NCBI GenBank assembly: GCA_050015095.1 | Contig: JBEKCC010000001.1 | Span: forward strand, 310,001 to 374,000 | Direction: 5' to 3' | Origin: MVRE01 sp015660965 | GTDB taxonomy: Archaea; Halobacteriota; Methanomicrobia; Methanomicrobiales; Methanospirillaceae | Length of the DNA: 64,000 nt | Shown here: positions 43,914-51,925 of the stretch, in pieces | Numbering within the stretch: the first letter of the stretch is position 1 | How the letters are laid out: each line of letters begins with the position of its first letter | Made by a program: the position numbers and the translations under genes | Notes under the pieces: generated by a model | The model's input: the letters and a program-made list of their open reading frames with translations, nothing else | What the model was told of the DNA's origin: nothing | Databases searched by the model: none

Positions 43914-44849
43914 GTGAAATCTGAGTCCGTTCGACCAACCGTTCCAAAATGTACTTTTTGTGAGAACCCGGCCATTGTGTATCGAAAGGAAGTCAATCAT
44001 CATCTCTGTAAAACACACTTTATTGCCGATGTGGAACTCCGGGTCATCTCCAACATCGAAAAAAAAACTCTGATTTCAGATGGAGACCGTATTGCCATTG
44101 CACTGAGCGGGGGTAAAGATAGCACGGCTCTTTTACTTTTATTATACCGGTTATTACCGTGTTGGAATGACGTCCATCTTATTGCTATTACTATTGACGA
44201 AGGTATCGCAGGGTATCGAGTGGAAACAATACGATCAGCACAACGACTCGCACACCAATTCGACATCGAGCATCGGATCATTTCCTTTGACGACATATAT
44301 GGGAATACATTAGATAGTCTTCTGAGAGGCAAGGAATCTCAAGCCTGCAGTATATGCGGCATCTTGCGCAAAAAGGCCCTTGACAAGGGAGCCCGCGATG
44401 TCGGTGCAACAAAGCTTGCAACCGGTCATAATCTCGATGACGAAGCTCAATCGGCCCTCATGAACGTGTTACGAGACGATCTTCCTCGTCTTGTCCGAAA
44501 CTCAAGTACAATGAAGTCTCCCTATTTTATTCCTCGAATAAAACCTCTTTCAGATCTATCAGAGAAAGATATCGCCACGTATCTGTTAATTCAGGATGCC
44601 TGGACTGATCTCCCCGAATGTCCCTATACCCACAACGCATTGCGACGTGAAGTTCGATCGATGCTTTCTGATCTTGAATATCGATACCCAGGAACTATGC
44701 TTCGAATTATGGACAGCAAAAGAAAGATTGAACATTATCTTTCAGGAATTGAAATCACTGAACCGCTTCGCCACTGCAAGGAATGTGGTGATCCCTCTAG
44801 CGGTGAAGTTTGCCAGGTCTGTTTAATTAAACGATCATTTTCCCATTAA
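43914..44849 (+). CDS. TtuA/Ncs6-family tRNA 2-thiolation enzyme
   Basis: A 311-residue PP-loop ATPase that adenylates tRNA uridine before sulfur insertion. The N-terminal zinc knuckle uses Cys13, Cys16, Cys32 and His35; the PP-loop SGGKDS is at 65-70; Cys145 and Cys148 (SQACSICG) with Cys236 (LPECPYTH) are the expected [4Fe-4S] ligands; a C-terminal zinc ribbon has CKECGD and CQVC. It starts 3 bp after the ubiquitin-like gene and its end overlaps the convergent fdhD gene by 15 bp. Whether U34 or U54 is the target cannot be told. Confidence 0.87.
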   Translation: MKSESVRPTVPKCTFCENPAIVYRKEVNHHLCKTHFIADVELRVISNIEKKTLISDGDRIAIALSGGKDSTALLLLLYRLLPCWNDVHLIAITIDEGIAGYRVETIRSAQRLAHQFDIEHRIISFDDIYGNTLDSLLRGKESQACSICGILRKKALDKGARDVGATKLATGHNLDDEAQSALMNVLRDDLPRLVRNSSTMKSPYFIPRIKPLSDLSEKDIATYLLIQDAWTDLPECPYTHNALRREVRSMLSDLEYRYPGTMLRIMDSKRKIEHYLSGIEITEPLRHCKECGDPSSGEVCQVCLIKRSFSH

Positions 44850-45623
44850 AGAATCCAAAGTATTTCCTTGAATTCTCGACGTATGAGTATAAATCACCAT
44901 TTTTCCGCCACGAGCAAAGGCAACAATAGTGAGCCCGGTCTTTTCTGCAATGTCCACCGCAAGTGTAGTCGTTGCACCCCGTGACACAATGATTGGGATA
45001 TTAGCGATCAGGCATTTTCGCGCCATTTCCGACGAGATTCTTCCGGACGCGATGACAAATGTCCTGGAGAGATCGATGCCATTCCGCAAACCGTATCCTA
45101 TGACCCGATCGAGTGCATTATGACGACCGATATCTTCTGAAATGGCTAGGATTTTTTCTTGATCTAACAGTGCAACGACATGTATCCCACCAGTGATTCG
45201 GTGAAGTTCAGAATTAAGAACAGATTTTACTGTATTCCAGATTACTGAGGTTTTTAAGGTATAGTCAGATTTGATTTTTGGAAGTTTTTCCGTGTCAATA
45301 TAGGAGGTACTACCACCACAACCTGACAGAATTGTCTTTTTTGGTCCCACCACTTTAAACAAATTTTTTGTGATAACACTTATGCGGTTTTTTTCAATTT
45401 TTATCGAATCGATCTCATTGATCCCTTTGATGATTTGTTCGGTAAACAAGTATCCAGTGACAAACTCTTCGAGCATAACCGGACTCATCATTGCAGTCAT
45501 TGCATGTCGTCCGTTGACAAAAAGGGCGATTGGAACTTCCTCTATGACTTCATGAGTACCGGTCTCAAACTTTTCACCATCAACATAAATACAAGGAACT
45601 TTTCGATACATTCCAATACTCAT
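44835..45623 (-). CDS. fdhD: FdhD, sulfurtransferase for formate dehydrogenase
   Basis: Transfers sulfur from a cysteine desulfurase to the Mo/W-bis-MGD cofactor of formate dehydrogenase. In the 262-residue protein, the ILSGCGGSTSY Cys motif (a single Cys rather than the CxxC of E. coli), GGIHVVALLD, EDIGRHNALDRVIG and ASGRISSEMARK are family blocks. A 22-bp palindrome lies 23 bp upstream. It is downstream of larE on the same strand, and the MoaD/MoaE pair at 49.5-50.3 kb supplies the molybdopterin side of the same cofactor. Confidence 0.92.
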   Translation of the reverse strand: MSIGMYRKVPCIYVDGEKFETGTHEVIEEVPIALFVNGRHAMTAMMSPVMLEEFVTGYLFTEQIIKGINEIDSIKIEKNRISVITKNLFKVVGPKKTILSGCGGSTSYIDTEKLPKIKSDYTLKTSVIWNTVKSVLNSELHRITGGIHVVALLDQEKILAISEDIGRHNALDRVIGYGLRNGIDLSRTFVIASGRISSEMARKCLIANIPIIVSRGATTTLAVDIAEKTGLTIVAFARGGKMVIYTHTSRIQGNTLDSLMGK

Positions 45624-45645
45624 TGAGTGTGTTGTGCAGACTGAA

Positions 45646-45667
45646 AATACATTTTATAAAATGTATT
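45646..45667. promoter_or_regulatory. Perfect 22-bp palindrome ahead of fdhD
   Basis: The half-site AATACATTTTA (45646-45656) is followed directly by its reverse complement (45657-45667). The centre TTTATAAA is itself a good TATA box, about 30 bp before the fdhD ATG. So it may be an operator over the promoter, or a hairpin closing larE, which ends at 45672. Confidence 0.5.
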
Positions 45668-45671
45668 CATG

Positions 45672-46469
45672 TTAAAGCATTTTATCCATACTCCCACTCC
45701 GATACCCTTCCAGATCGAGGGTCACATACACAAATCCCAGTTTTTTGAGGGCAGTTGTCACTTTGTCCTGTATGCTCAATAGTTGTGGAATATCCTTTTT
45801 CATGACTTCGATACGTGCAATATTATTATGCGATCTGACTCTGACCTGCCGGAACCCTTTTTTATGGAGAAACTCTTCGGCTTCTTCGATCAACCTTAGG
45901 TTATCACTCGTTATTTCGACACCATACGGGATGCGTGATGAGAGGCAGGCTGCTGACGGTTTATCCCAAAAATAAAGACCGCTTTCTCGTGCAATGTTCC
46001 TGATATCCGTTTTCGTTATTCCTGCTTCAATAAATGGGTGTTCGATTCCCTCTTCAGTACTTGCTGCAAGGCCAGGTCGGTATTCATCAACATCAGACAC
46101 ATTCATCCCATCGGCGACGCAAGCAAAACCAAGTTCATGCATCCTTTGTTTTAAAAGGCCCGCAGATTTCTTTTTACAATAATAACATCGTTCAGAAGGA
46201 TTAGTCCTGAACCGTTCATCCTCCATCAAAGAAATTGGAATTATTTCAAGGGTAAGACCAAAGTCCTTCACAATTTTTTGTGCTTCTTTAATTGCCTCAC
46301 GAGGAACAACCGGGCTATCAAGGAGAATACACCGACTTTTATCACACAGGGTCTCTTTTGCAAGTACGGCTAGAAGACTGCTATCAACTCCTCCTGAAAA
46401 TGCAATAATCATCGACCCTTTTCTCACGATGATTTGTTTGAGGTATTCCCGTTTACTTTTGAGATCCAT
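45672..46469 (-). CDS. larE: LarE-like sulfur-transfer PP-loop enzyme
   Basis: LarE builds the thiocarboxylates of the nickel-pincer cofactor of lactate racemase. The 265-residue protein has PP-loop FSGGVDSS (24-31) and Cys95, Cys98 (ERCYYCKKK) and Cys175 (SAACLSSR). As I recall, the three-Cys version holds a [4Fe-4S] cluster and acts catalytically, whereas the single-Cys version is sacrificial. No larA, larB or larC is in the window, so the client may differ. Same strand as fdhD, and 66 bp after the Cys-rich regulator. Confidence 0.87.
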   Translation of the reverse strand: MDLKSKREYLKQIIVRKGSMIIAFSGGVDSSLLAVLAKETLCDKSRCILLDSPVVPREAIKEAQKIVKDFGLTLEIIPISLMEDERFRTNPSERCYYCKKKSAGLLKQRMHELGFACVADGMNVSDVDEYRPGLAASTEEGIEHPFIEAGITKTDIRNIARESGLYFWDKPSAACLSSRIPYGVEITSDNLRLIEEAEEFLHKKGFRQVRVRSHNNIARIEVMKKDIPQLLSIQDKVTTALKKLGFVYVTLDLEGYRSGSMDKML

Positions 46470-46535
46470 ATAAAAATTCAGATAGTATTGCGAGGTATTT
46501 TTGAACGAATATTCTCATTTGAATATCTTGTGCAA

Positions 46536-46868
46536 TTAGACACCACATCGCTCTGAAAAAATTTCTCCTGACTCAACGTCATCACCGCGAAGTTGATGGC
46601 AGATATCGCAGGTGCGTTTGACAAGGTTGACTTTCTTACCATCTTTTAAATCCTGAGCAAGTGTTGCAATCGACTTTTTCACATCGTCCTCGAATTCAAT
46701 CCTATACCCACGTTTTCCGGATAAATATTGGGATACTGCTGACGGAGCTATTTCTAACATCCGCGCAGCTTCAACTTGAGATACTCCGCACTTTACAAGC
46801 TCAACTGCTATTGCAGCACGAATTGCAGGCAAAACATCCCAGACAATTTTCTGACAGGGAGATTCCAC
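46536..46868 (-). CDS. Cys-rich HTH transcriptional regulator, candidate Fe-S/sulfur sensor
   Basis: A 110-residue protein from a GTG. The helix-turn-helix is at about 28-52 (GVSQVEAARMLEIAPSAVSQ, then YLSGKRG). Five cysteines lie at 5, 27, 87, 90 and 108; the CDIC pair plus Cys108, with Cys27, could hold a [Fe-S] cluster or bind metal. Two palindromes stand directly upstream, between it and iscS, and the same palindrome precedes tRNA-Cys-pscS. It could therefore repress itself, larE/fdhD downstream, iscSU and the Cys-tRNA genes according to sulfur or cluster status. That regulon is my inference. Confidence 0.75.
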   Translation of the reverse strand: MESPCQKIVWDVLPAIRAAIAVELVKCGVSQVEAARMLEIAPSAVSQYLSGKRGYRIEFEDDVKKSIATLAQDLKDGKKVNLVKRTCDICHQLRGDDVESGEIFSERCGV

Positions 46869-46889
46869 ACTATCACAACCTTTAAGTTA

Positions 46890-46930
46890 TCACAATTGTG
46901 ACATAATACATTGTATTCACAATTGTGAAT
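46890..46930. promoter_or_regulatory. Two palindromic operators between the regulator and iscS
   Basis: TCACAATTGTGA (46890-46901) and ATTCACAATTGTGAAT (46915-46930) are perfect palindromes 25 bp apart centre to centre. They lie 22-62 bp upstream of the regulator GTG and about 190 bp upstream of iscS. The same sequence recurs at 50377-50394. Pairing in tandem fits cooperative dimer binding. Confidence 0.7.
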
Positions 46931-47042
46931 TTGTCCTCTCATTACAAAAATCTTTCCGATCTACCAACCATATACCGCAAGATTCGTGATAGAAAAGAGT
47001 GTGGAGGAATGAGTAGCGTACCATTCGAAAATTCTGACCTAT

Positions 47043-47059
47043 ATATTATGACATAATAT
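47043..47059. promoter_or_regulatory. AT-rich palindrome upstream of iscS
   Basis: ATATTATG-A-CATAATAT is a perfect inverted repeat 57 bp before the iscS ATG. GACATAATA within it also occurs next to the first operator (46900-46908). It overlaps the end of a 15-codon ORF (47009-47056) that has GGAGG at 47003-47007. It may be a promoter element, operator or transcript hairpin. Confidence 0.4.
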
Positions 47060-47116
47060 CTATCAGGAAAGAATTATCCAACGATCAACGAATATATTCA
47101 GATTGTAGGCAAAAGC

Positions 47117-48313
47117 ATGGCATCAAAACGTCTCATATACATGGATCATTCAGCCACCACCTATACCAAACCCGAAGTGGTGAATGCCATGCTCCCTTAT
47201 TTCACCGAATATTTCGGAAATCCTTCTTCAATATACGGCATTGCACGAGATTCCAAGAAAGCTGTTGATACAGCACGAGCTCAAGTGGCAAAAGCACTTG
47301 GCGCCGATGTTGATGAAATCTATTTTACGTCTGGCGGGAGCGAATCGGACAACTGGGCAATTAAAGGTGTTGCCTATTCCAACAGAAAAAAAGGAACCCA
47401 TATCATAACAACACAAATCGAGCATCATGCGGTCCTCCATACCTGCCAGTTCCTCGAAAAGGAAGGATTTGCCGTCACCTATTTACCCGTAGATAAATAC
47501 GGACTCGTCGACCCGACCGAACTCGAACGAGCTATAACTGATAAAACTATCCTGATTTCTATCATGTATGCGAATAACGAGATCGGCACGATTGAACCCA
47601 TCACCGAACTCGGTACTATCGCACGCAAACACAACATCTATTTCCATACCGATGCGGTACAAGCAATCGGTAATGTGCCAATCAATGTCAAGGAACAGAA
47701 TATCGATCTGCTTTCCCTTTCCGCCCACAAATTTTATGGTCCTAAAGGCGTCGGGGCATTATACATCAAAAAAGGGGTGCGAATTGAGAATTTGATCCAC
47801 GGGGGCGGTCAGGAACGCAAGAAACGGGCAGGTACTGAGAACATAGCAGGAATTGTCGGTCTTGGAAAAGCGATTGAGATTGTTACTGCTGATATTCCTA
47901 ACCACAACGTCAAAATTAAATCAATGCGAGACCGGCTCCTTAAACAGGTTCTCGAAAAGATTCCCCATTCGCAGTTGAATGGTCATCCAGAAAAACGTCT
48001 CCCCGGCAATTTTAATGTAAGCTTTGAGTTTATTGAAGGTGAATCGATGCTACTCTGGTTGGATGATGAAGGTATTTGCGGATCAACCGGTAGTGCATGT
48101 ACATCAGGATCTCTCGAACCCTCACACGTTCTCCTCGCTACTGGACTTTCGCCAGAGGTCGCCCATGGATCATTGCGGCTAACACTTGGTGATGCGAATA
48201 CCGATCAGGATATTGATTATGTGCTTGATGTCCTTCCCAAAGTCGTAACTAAATTGAGGGAAATGTCCCCACTGTACCTGAAGAGCACCAAAGAAGGAGG
48301 GTGTAATGTATAG
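47117..48313 (+). CDS. iscS: Cysteine desulfurase (IscS/NifS)
   Basis: PLP enzyme that takes sulfur from cysteine as a persulfide for Fe-S cluster and thiocofactor assembly. In 398 residues the PLP-binding Lys205 is in LSAHKFYGP and the catalytic Cys327 is in GSTGSACTSGSLEPSH; the N-terminus YMDHSATTYTKPEVV is classical. The 3' end overlaps iscU by 8 bp. The gene is preceded by palindromes and an AT-rich inverted repeat. Confidence 0.96.
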   Translation: MASKRLIYMDHSATTYTKPEVVNAMLPYFTEYFGNPSSIYGIARDSKKAVDTARAQVAKALGADVDEIYFTSGGSESDNWAIKGVAYSNRKKGTHIITTQIEHHAVLHTCQFLEKEGFAVTYLPVDKYGLVDPTELERAITDKTILISIMYANNEIGTIEPITELGTIARKHNIYFHTDAVQAIGNVPINVKEQNIDLLSLSAHKFYGPKGVGALYIKKGVRIENLIHGGGQERKKRAGTENIAGIVGLGKAIEIVTADIPNHNVKIKSMRDRLLKQVLEKIPHSQLNGHPEKRLPGNFNVSFEFIEGESMLLWLDDEGICGSTGSACTSGSLEPSHVLLATGLSPEVAHGSLRLTLGDANTDQDIDYVLDVLPKVVTKLREMSPLYLKSTKEGGCNV

Positions 48314-48740
48314 CGACAAAGTCATGGAACATTTCAAGAACCCACGCAATGTAGGGGAAATCGATAACCCTGATGGGGTAGGAGAAGTGGGGAACCCTGT
48401 TTGCGGGGATATAATGAAAATATTCCTTAAAATCGAGAATAATATTATTGTCGACGCAAAGTTCAAAACGTTCGGTTGCGGTGCGGCAATCGCATCAAGC
48501 AGTATGGCAACAGAACTTGTCAAAGGAAAAACACTTGAAGAGGCATGGGAGGTTTCCAATAGAGCTGTTGCAGAGGCCCTGGAAGGACTCCCCCCCATAA
48601 AAATGCACTGTTCGGTGCTTGCAGAAGAAGGGATTCACAAAGCAATCAATGATTACCGGAACAAACAAGGTCTTTCGCCGTGGGAAGAGAAACATCCACA
48701 CTCACACGATCACAGCAAAGATCTTGAATGTCAAGATTAA
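48306..48740 (+). CDS. iscU: IscU-type Fe-S scaffold
   Basis: The scaffold on which IscS-derived sulfur and iron form a cluster. Cluster ligands Cys33, Asp35, Cys58 and Cys102 are present (NPVCGD, GCGAAIASSS, KMHCSVL). The 144-residue protein has a His-rich C-terminal tail (HPHSHDHS), which may hold metal. It starts within the last codons of iscS, so the two are coupled. Confidence 0.95.
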   Translation: MYSDKVMEHFKNPRNVGEIDNPDGVGEVGNPVCGDIMKIFLKIENNIIVDAKFKTFGCGAAIASSSMATELVKGKTLEEAWEVSNRAVAEALEGLPPIKMHCSVLAEEGIHKAINDYRNKQGLSPWEEKHPHSHDHSKDLECQD

Positions 48741-48777
48741 GTAAATGATAGATCGTATCACAGGAATAGTGTGAAAA

Positions 48778-49527
48778 ATGCTATCTCAACGAGAACTTGA
48801 GCGATACAAACGACAAATATTGCTATTTGGCGAAGAAGGACAGGAAAAACTCAAGAAGGCAAAAATTTTCATTGCTGGTGCTGGAGGACTGGGCTCCCCT
48901 ATTTCCATTTATCTTGCAGTCGCTGGTGTTGGAACCATCACCCTTGTTGACAAAGATGTAGTGGAACTAACAAATCTCAACCGACAGATCCTTCATTACG
49001 ATCGGGATATCGGAAAGAAAAAAACGGTATCTGCAGAGGAAAAACTGCGTGAAATAAACCCTGATATTACTATCAAAGTGATAGATACCACTATCGATGA
49101 GAGAACCGCTGCCAAACTCGTAGGTAGTTCTGACGGTATAATAGATGCAATGGATAATTTTCCGACCCGGTATGTGCTCAACGATATTGCATTAAAGAAA
49201 TATATTCCCCTTTTCCATGGCGCAATCCGTGGATTATACGGACAAGCAACCACAATAATCCCTGGAGAAACCGCATGTCTTCGATGTATTTTCCCCAAAG
49301 CGCCCCCTAAAGAAGTATTTCCGGTTGTCGGTGTAACACCGGGGTTCATAGGGATGATACAAGCAAATGAGGTACTTAAGTTTCTTCTTGGAACCGGCCA
49401 ACTCCTCACCAACCGGCTCCTTATCTGGGATGGAATGAAAGCGAATATGGATGAAATTACAGTTGAGAGAGACCCAGACTGCATTTCATGCGGTAAAAAC
49501 AAACGCCCCATGGAGAGAGAAAAATGA
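48778..49527 (+). CDS. E1-like adenylyltransferase (ThiF/MoeB/HesA)
   Basis: Adenylates the C-terminal glycine of ubiquitin-like sulfur carriers. The 249-residue protein has the nucleotide loop GAGGLGSPI, the DKDVVELTNLNRQ block, an Arg/Asp-containing ATP site (DAMDNFPTRYVLND), and two CxxC pairs (CLRC near 165 and CISC near the end) for zinc. It overlaps moaD by 4 bp (ATGA), indicating MoaD as a main substrate; the ubiquitin-like protein at 43.7 kb could be another. Confidence 0.92.
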   Translation: MLSQRELERYKRQILLFGEEGQEKLKKAKIFIAGAGGLGSPISIYLAVAGVGTITLVDKDVVELTNLNRQILHYDRDIGKKKTVSAEEKLREINPDITIKVIDTTIDERTAAKLVGSSDGIIDAMDNFPTRYVLNDIALKKYIPLFHGAIRGLYGQATTIIPGETACLRCIFPKAPPKEVFPVVGVTPGFIGMIQANEVLKFLLGTGQLLTNRLLIWDGMKANMDEITVERDPDCISCGKNKRPMEREK

Positions 49528-49802
49528 AAGTTAAGATACGTTTTTTTGCCCAGTTCAGAGAACTCCTTGGGACAGACATAGTTGTTGAACCGAGTTCTGG
49601 CACTCTGGTATCGAGTTTAATCAAAGAAATCACACAAAAAAACAAAAAGGGTTACGACGCAATTTTCGATGAGACAGGAAAATTCCGCGAATTTGTAATA
49701 TTGATGAGAAATGGAAAACGTCTCGATAATTCTGACGCCAATAAAACGAAAATTTTAGATGGAGATGAAATCGCTATATTCCCACCTGTTGCAGGGGGAT
49801 AA
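49524..49802 (+). CDS. moaD: Molybdopterin synthase small subunit MoaD
   Basis: A 92-residue beta-grasp protein ending in PPVAGG; the C-terminal glycine is thiocarboxylated and donates sulfur to molybdopterin. KIRFFAQFRELLG opens the family fold and LDGDEIAIFPPVAGG closes it. Overlaps the E1-like gene and lies 24 bp ahead of moaE. Confidence 0.94.
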   Translation: MKVKIRFFAQFRELLGTDIVVEPSSGTLVSSLIKEITQKNKKGYDAIFDETGKFREFVILMRNGKRLDNSDANKTKILDGDEIAIFPPVAGG

Positions 49803-49826
49803 ATATTTGTCAATGTTGGTGCAACA

Positions 49827-50255
49827 ATGATAGCCATCCAGACAGAAGATGTTGATATCGGGAAACTCATTAACGATGCAAAACAACGCGGAATTGGCGC
49901 GATCGTTGTTTTCGACGGTATTGTCCGGGATGATGACATCAAAGAGATGGAACTCGAAGCCTACCAGCAAGTTGCTGCAAAGGAACTTGAGCGGATTTCA
50001 GCTAATGCAGCAAAGAAATTTAATCTGCTCTCTGTTGACATCATCCACCGGATCGGCCGGTTGAAAGTTGGCGACAACATCCTAATTATTGTTGTTGGGG
50101 CAGGTCACCGAAAGGAAGCGTATGAAGGTTCACGGTACATTATTGAGACAATAAAAGCCGGTGTTCCCATCTGGAAAAAAGAATTGAGAGAAAATGGTGA
50201 CCGCTGGGTTCCGGGAGAACACCAGCATGGCTCTGGCACTGGCAAACCGCGTTGA
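49827..50255 (+). CDS. moaE: Molybdopterin synthase large subunit MoaE
   Basis: Forms the MoaD2-MoaE2 complex that inserts the dithiolene sulfurs of molybdopterin, here for the W/Mo enzymes of a methanogen (formylmethanofuran and formate dehydrogenases). The 142-residue protein has GAIVVFDGIVRDD, the HRIGRLKVGDNILIIVVGAGHR block, and the catalytic lysines in VPIWKKE (117-118). Last gene before the oligo-T terminator and tRNA-Cys. Confidence 0.95.
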   Translation: MIAIQTEDVDIGKLINDAKQRGIGAIVVFDGIVRDDDIKEMELEAYQQVAAKELERISANAAKKFNLLSVDIIHRIGRLKVGDNILIIVVGAGHRKEAYEGSRYIIETIKAGVPIWKKELRENGDRWVPGEHQHGSGTGKPR

Positions 50256-50269
50256 TTCTTTTCAAGATA

Positions 50270-50277
50270 TTTTTTTT
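50270..50277 (+). terminator. Oligo-T terminator after moaE
   Basis: Eight T about 15 bp after the moaE stop. It should end the iscS-moaE transcript before the tRNA-Cys promoter. Confidence 0.55.
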
Positions 50278-50340
50278 ACTTGTTCCCTCGATTGTATCGC
50301 CACAGAACCCATGGTTAAGAAACTCCTGCTGAAAACAGAA

Positions 50341-50394
50341 CTTTTATATATTCACAATTGTTATTTAATATAGTCAAATTCACAATTGTGAATT
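50341..50394 (+). promoter_or_regulatory. tRNA-Cys/pscS promoter with palindromic operator
   Basis: AATTCACAATTGTGAATT at 50377-50394 is a perfect 18-bp palindrome ending 8 bp before the tRNA-Cys 5' end. A partial copy, ATTCACAATTGTTA, lies at 50350-50363. TTTAATATA at 50363-50371 is a TATA box at the right distance for tRNA transcription, so the full palindrome sits between TATA and the start site, where a repressor would block initiation. The same palindrome flanks the Cys-rich regulator. Confidence 0.7.
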
Positions 50395-50402
50395 CAGACG
50401 CT

Positions 50403-50474
50403 GCCAGAGTGGCGGAGTGGCTACGCGGCTGACTGCAGATCAACTACATCCCGGTTCGATTCCGGGCTCTGGCT
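50403..50474 (+). tRNA. tRNA-Cys (GCA)
   Basis: Acceptor GCCAGAG (50403-50409) pairs with CTCTGGC (50467-50473). The T arm is CCCGG-TTCGATT-CCGGG, the anticodon loop is CTGCAGA with anticodon GCA, and the discriminator is T (U73), the identity base for Cys. CCA is not encoded. It lies 67 bp before pscS, whose product completes cysteine on this very tRNA; co-transcription is likely. Confidence 0.93.
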
Positions 50475-50541
50475 CTCTGAAAAGTTCATCAAAACTTAGA
50501 AGATTAGAAAACATCCAAAGCAAATATTCGACAAAATTTTC

Positions 50542-51915
50542 GTGATTACCATGGATACTAGAATCCAGAAAACTTTCGAAGCACTCTTCGCACTTGAAGA
50601 GGTCCGGGGGCTCTTTCGCGAGTCCCTCCCGACCGGATTCGATGCCGATGAGGAGGGCGCGTTCCATCAGCAGATTGCTAAGCTCAAGGCGATCATAGCT
50701 GACCTCGAAGCGGGATCCGGCTCGCCCGGCGTTACGAAGATTGCCGGCAGTCTCGATGTCAGGTCGCGGGAGGAACAGTACATCAACATCCACCCCATCC
50801 AAGCGGCGGGCAGGCTTACCACTGAGGCACGGAAAGCCATCATATCCTACGGTGATGGGTACTCCACCTGTGACTTCTGCCGGAAACCCTTCAGACTTGA
50901 TAAGATCACCAAACCGGGCATCGTGGAATTCCATGCAGAACTTGCCAAGTGGCTCAACATGGACCAGGCCCGAGTTGTACCCGGTGCACGTCGAGGGTTC
51001 CAAGCTGTAGCAGGAACACTGGTCGACAAAGGCGACAGCGTGATCGTCTCCGCGCTCGCCCACTACACCGAGTTCCTTGCTGTGGAAAATGCCGGCGGAG
51101 TTGTCAAGGAAGTGCCGCTGAACGCAAAAAATATCGTCACCGGGGAAGCAACGGCACAGAAGATCGAAGAGATCAAATGGGAGACCGGAAAACTCCCGGT
51201 GCTCGTCATGATCGACCACTTTGATTACCAGTTCGCAAACGAGCACGAGATTGCGGAGATCGGAAACGTCGCGCACCATTACGACATCCCGTTCCTTTAC
51301 AACGGCGCTTACACGGTCGGTGTCCAACCGGTGGACGGGAAGAAGATCGGAGCTGACTTTGTCGTTGGCTCCGGACACAAGAGTATGGCATCGGTCGCAC
51401 CGTCCGGGGTGCTTGCAATGACCGATGAATGGGCGCCCAAGGCGCTGCGCACCACCACGATGGTCGGAGATCTCACCAAACGCAAGTTCGGCATCAAGGA
51501 GGTCGAGATGCTAGGGTGCACGCTGATGGGTGGGACGCTGCTCTCTATGATGGCATCGTTCCCGACTGTAAAGGCACGGACACTGAAGTGGGACGACGAG
51601 GTGAAGAGGTCGAACTTCTTCATCGACCGGCTCCTGAAGATCACAGGAAGCAAAGTGCTCTCCGAGTACCCGAGAAAGCACACGCTCACTAAGGTGGACA
51701 CGACCGGCAGCTTCGATACGGTCGCAAAGACCCACAAGCGGCGTGGGTTCTACTTCAGCGACGAGCTCTCGTCCCGCGGGATCGTCGGCGAGTTTGCCGG
51801 CGCCACACGGACATGGAAGCTGAACACCTACGGTCTGAATGACAAGCAGGTCCGTTACCTTGCAGACGTGTTCATTGAGATCGCGGAAAAATACGAATTA
51901 CCAGTGCAGAAATGA
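50542..51915 (+). CDS. pscS: Sep-tRNA:Cys-tRNA synthase (SepCysS)
   Basis: PLP enzyme turning O-phosphoseryl-tRNA-Cys into Cys-tRNA-Cys, the methanogen route to cysteine. In 457 residues the PLP Lys280 is in GSGHKSMAS, and Cys110, Cys113 (STCDFC) and Cys326 correspond to the three conserved catalytic/cluster cysteines. It is about 60 residues longer at the N-terminus than the short enzymes; the extra part (1-70, helical) may stand in for the separate SepCysE adaptor. Start GTG 50542 or ATG 50551. G+C is high (37/60 in 51361-51420). SepRS is not in the window. Confidence 0.95.
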   Translation: MITMDTRIQKTFEALFALEEVRGLFRESLPTGFDADEEGAFHQQIAKLKAIIADLEAGSGSPGVTKIAGSLDVRSREEQYINIHPIQAAGRLTTEARKAIISYGDGYSTCDFCRKPFRLDKITKPGIVEFHAELAKWLNMDQARVVPGARRGFQAVAGTLVDKGDSVIVSALAHYTEFLAVENAGGVVKEVPLNAKNIVTGEATAQKIEEIKWETGKLPVLVMIDHFDYQFANEHEIAEIGNVAHHYDIPFLYNGAYTVGVQPVDGKKIGADFVVGSGHKSMASVAPSGVLAMTDEWAPKALRTTTMVGDLTKRKFGIKEVEMLGCTLMGGTLLSMMASFPTVKARTLKWDDEVKRSNFFIDRLLKITGSKVLSEYPRKHTLTKVDTTGSFDTVAKTHKRRGFYFSDELSSRGIVGEFAGATRTWKLNTYGLNDKQVRYLADVFIEIAEKYELPVQK

Positions 51916-51925
51916 GGAAACATAT

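Noticed and set aside
50440..51378. Long open frame (312 codons) antisense to pscS
   Set aside because: Caused by the high G+C and codon bias of pscS; no recognisable domain and it would run through tRNA-Cys.
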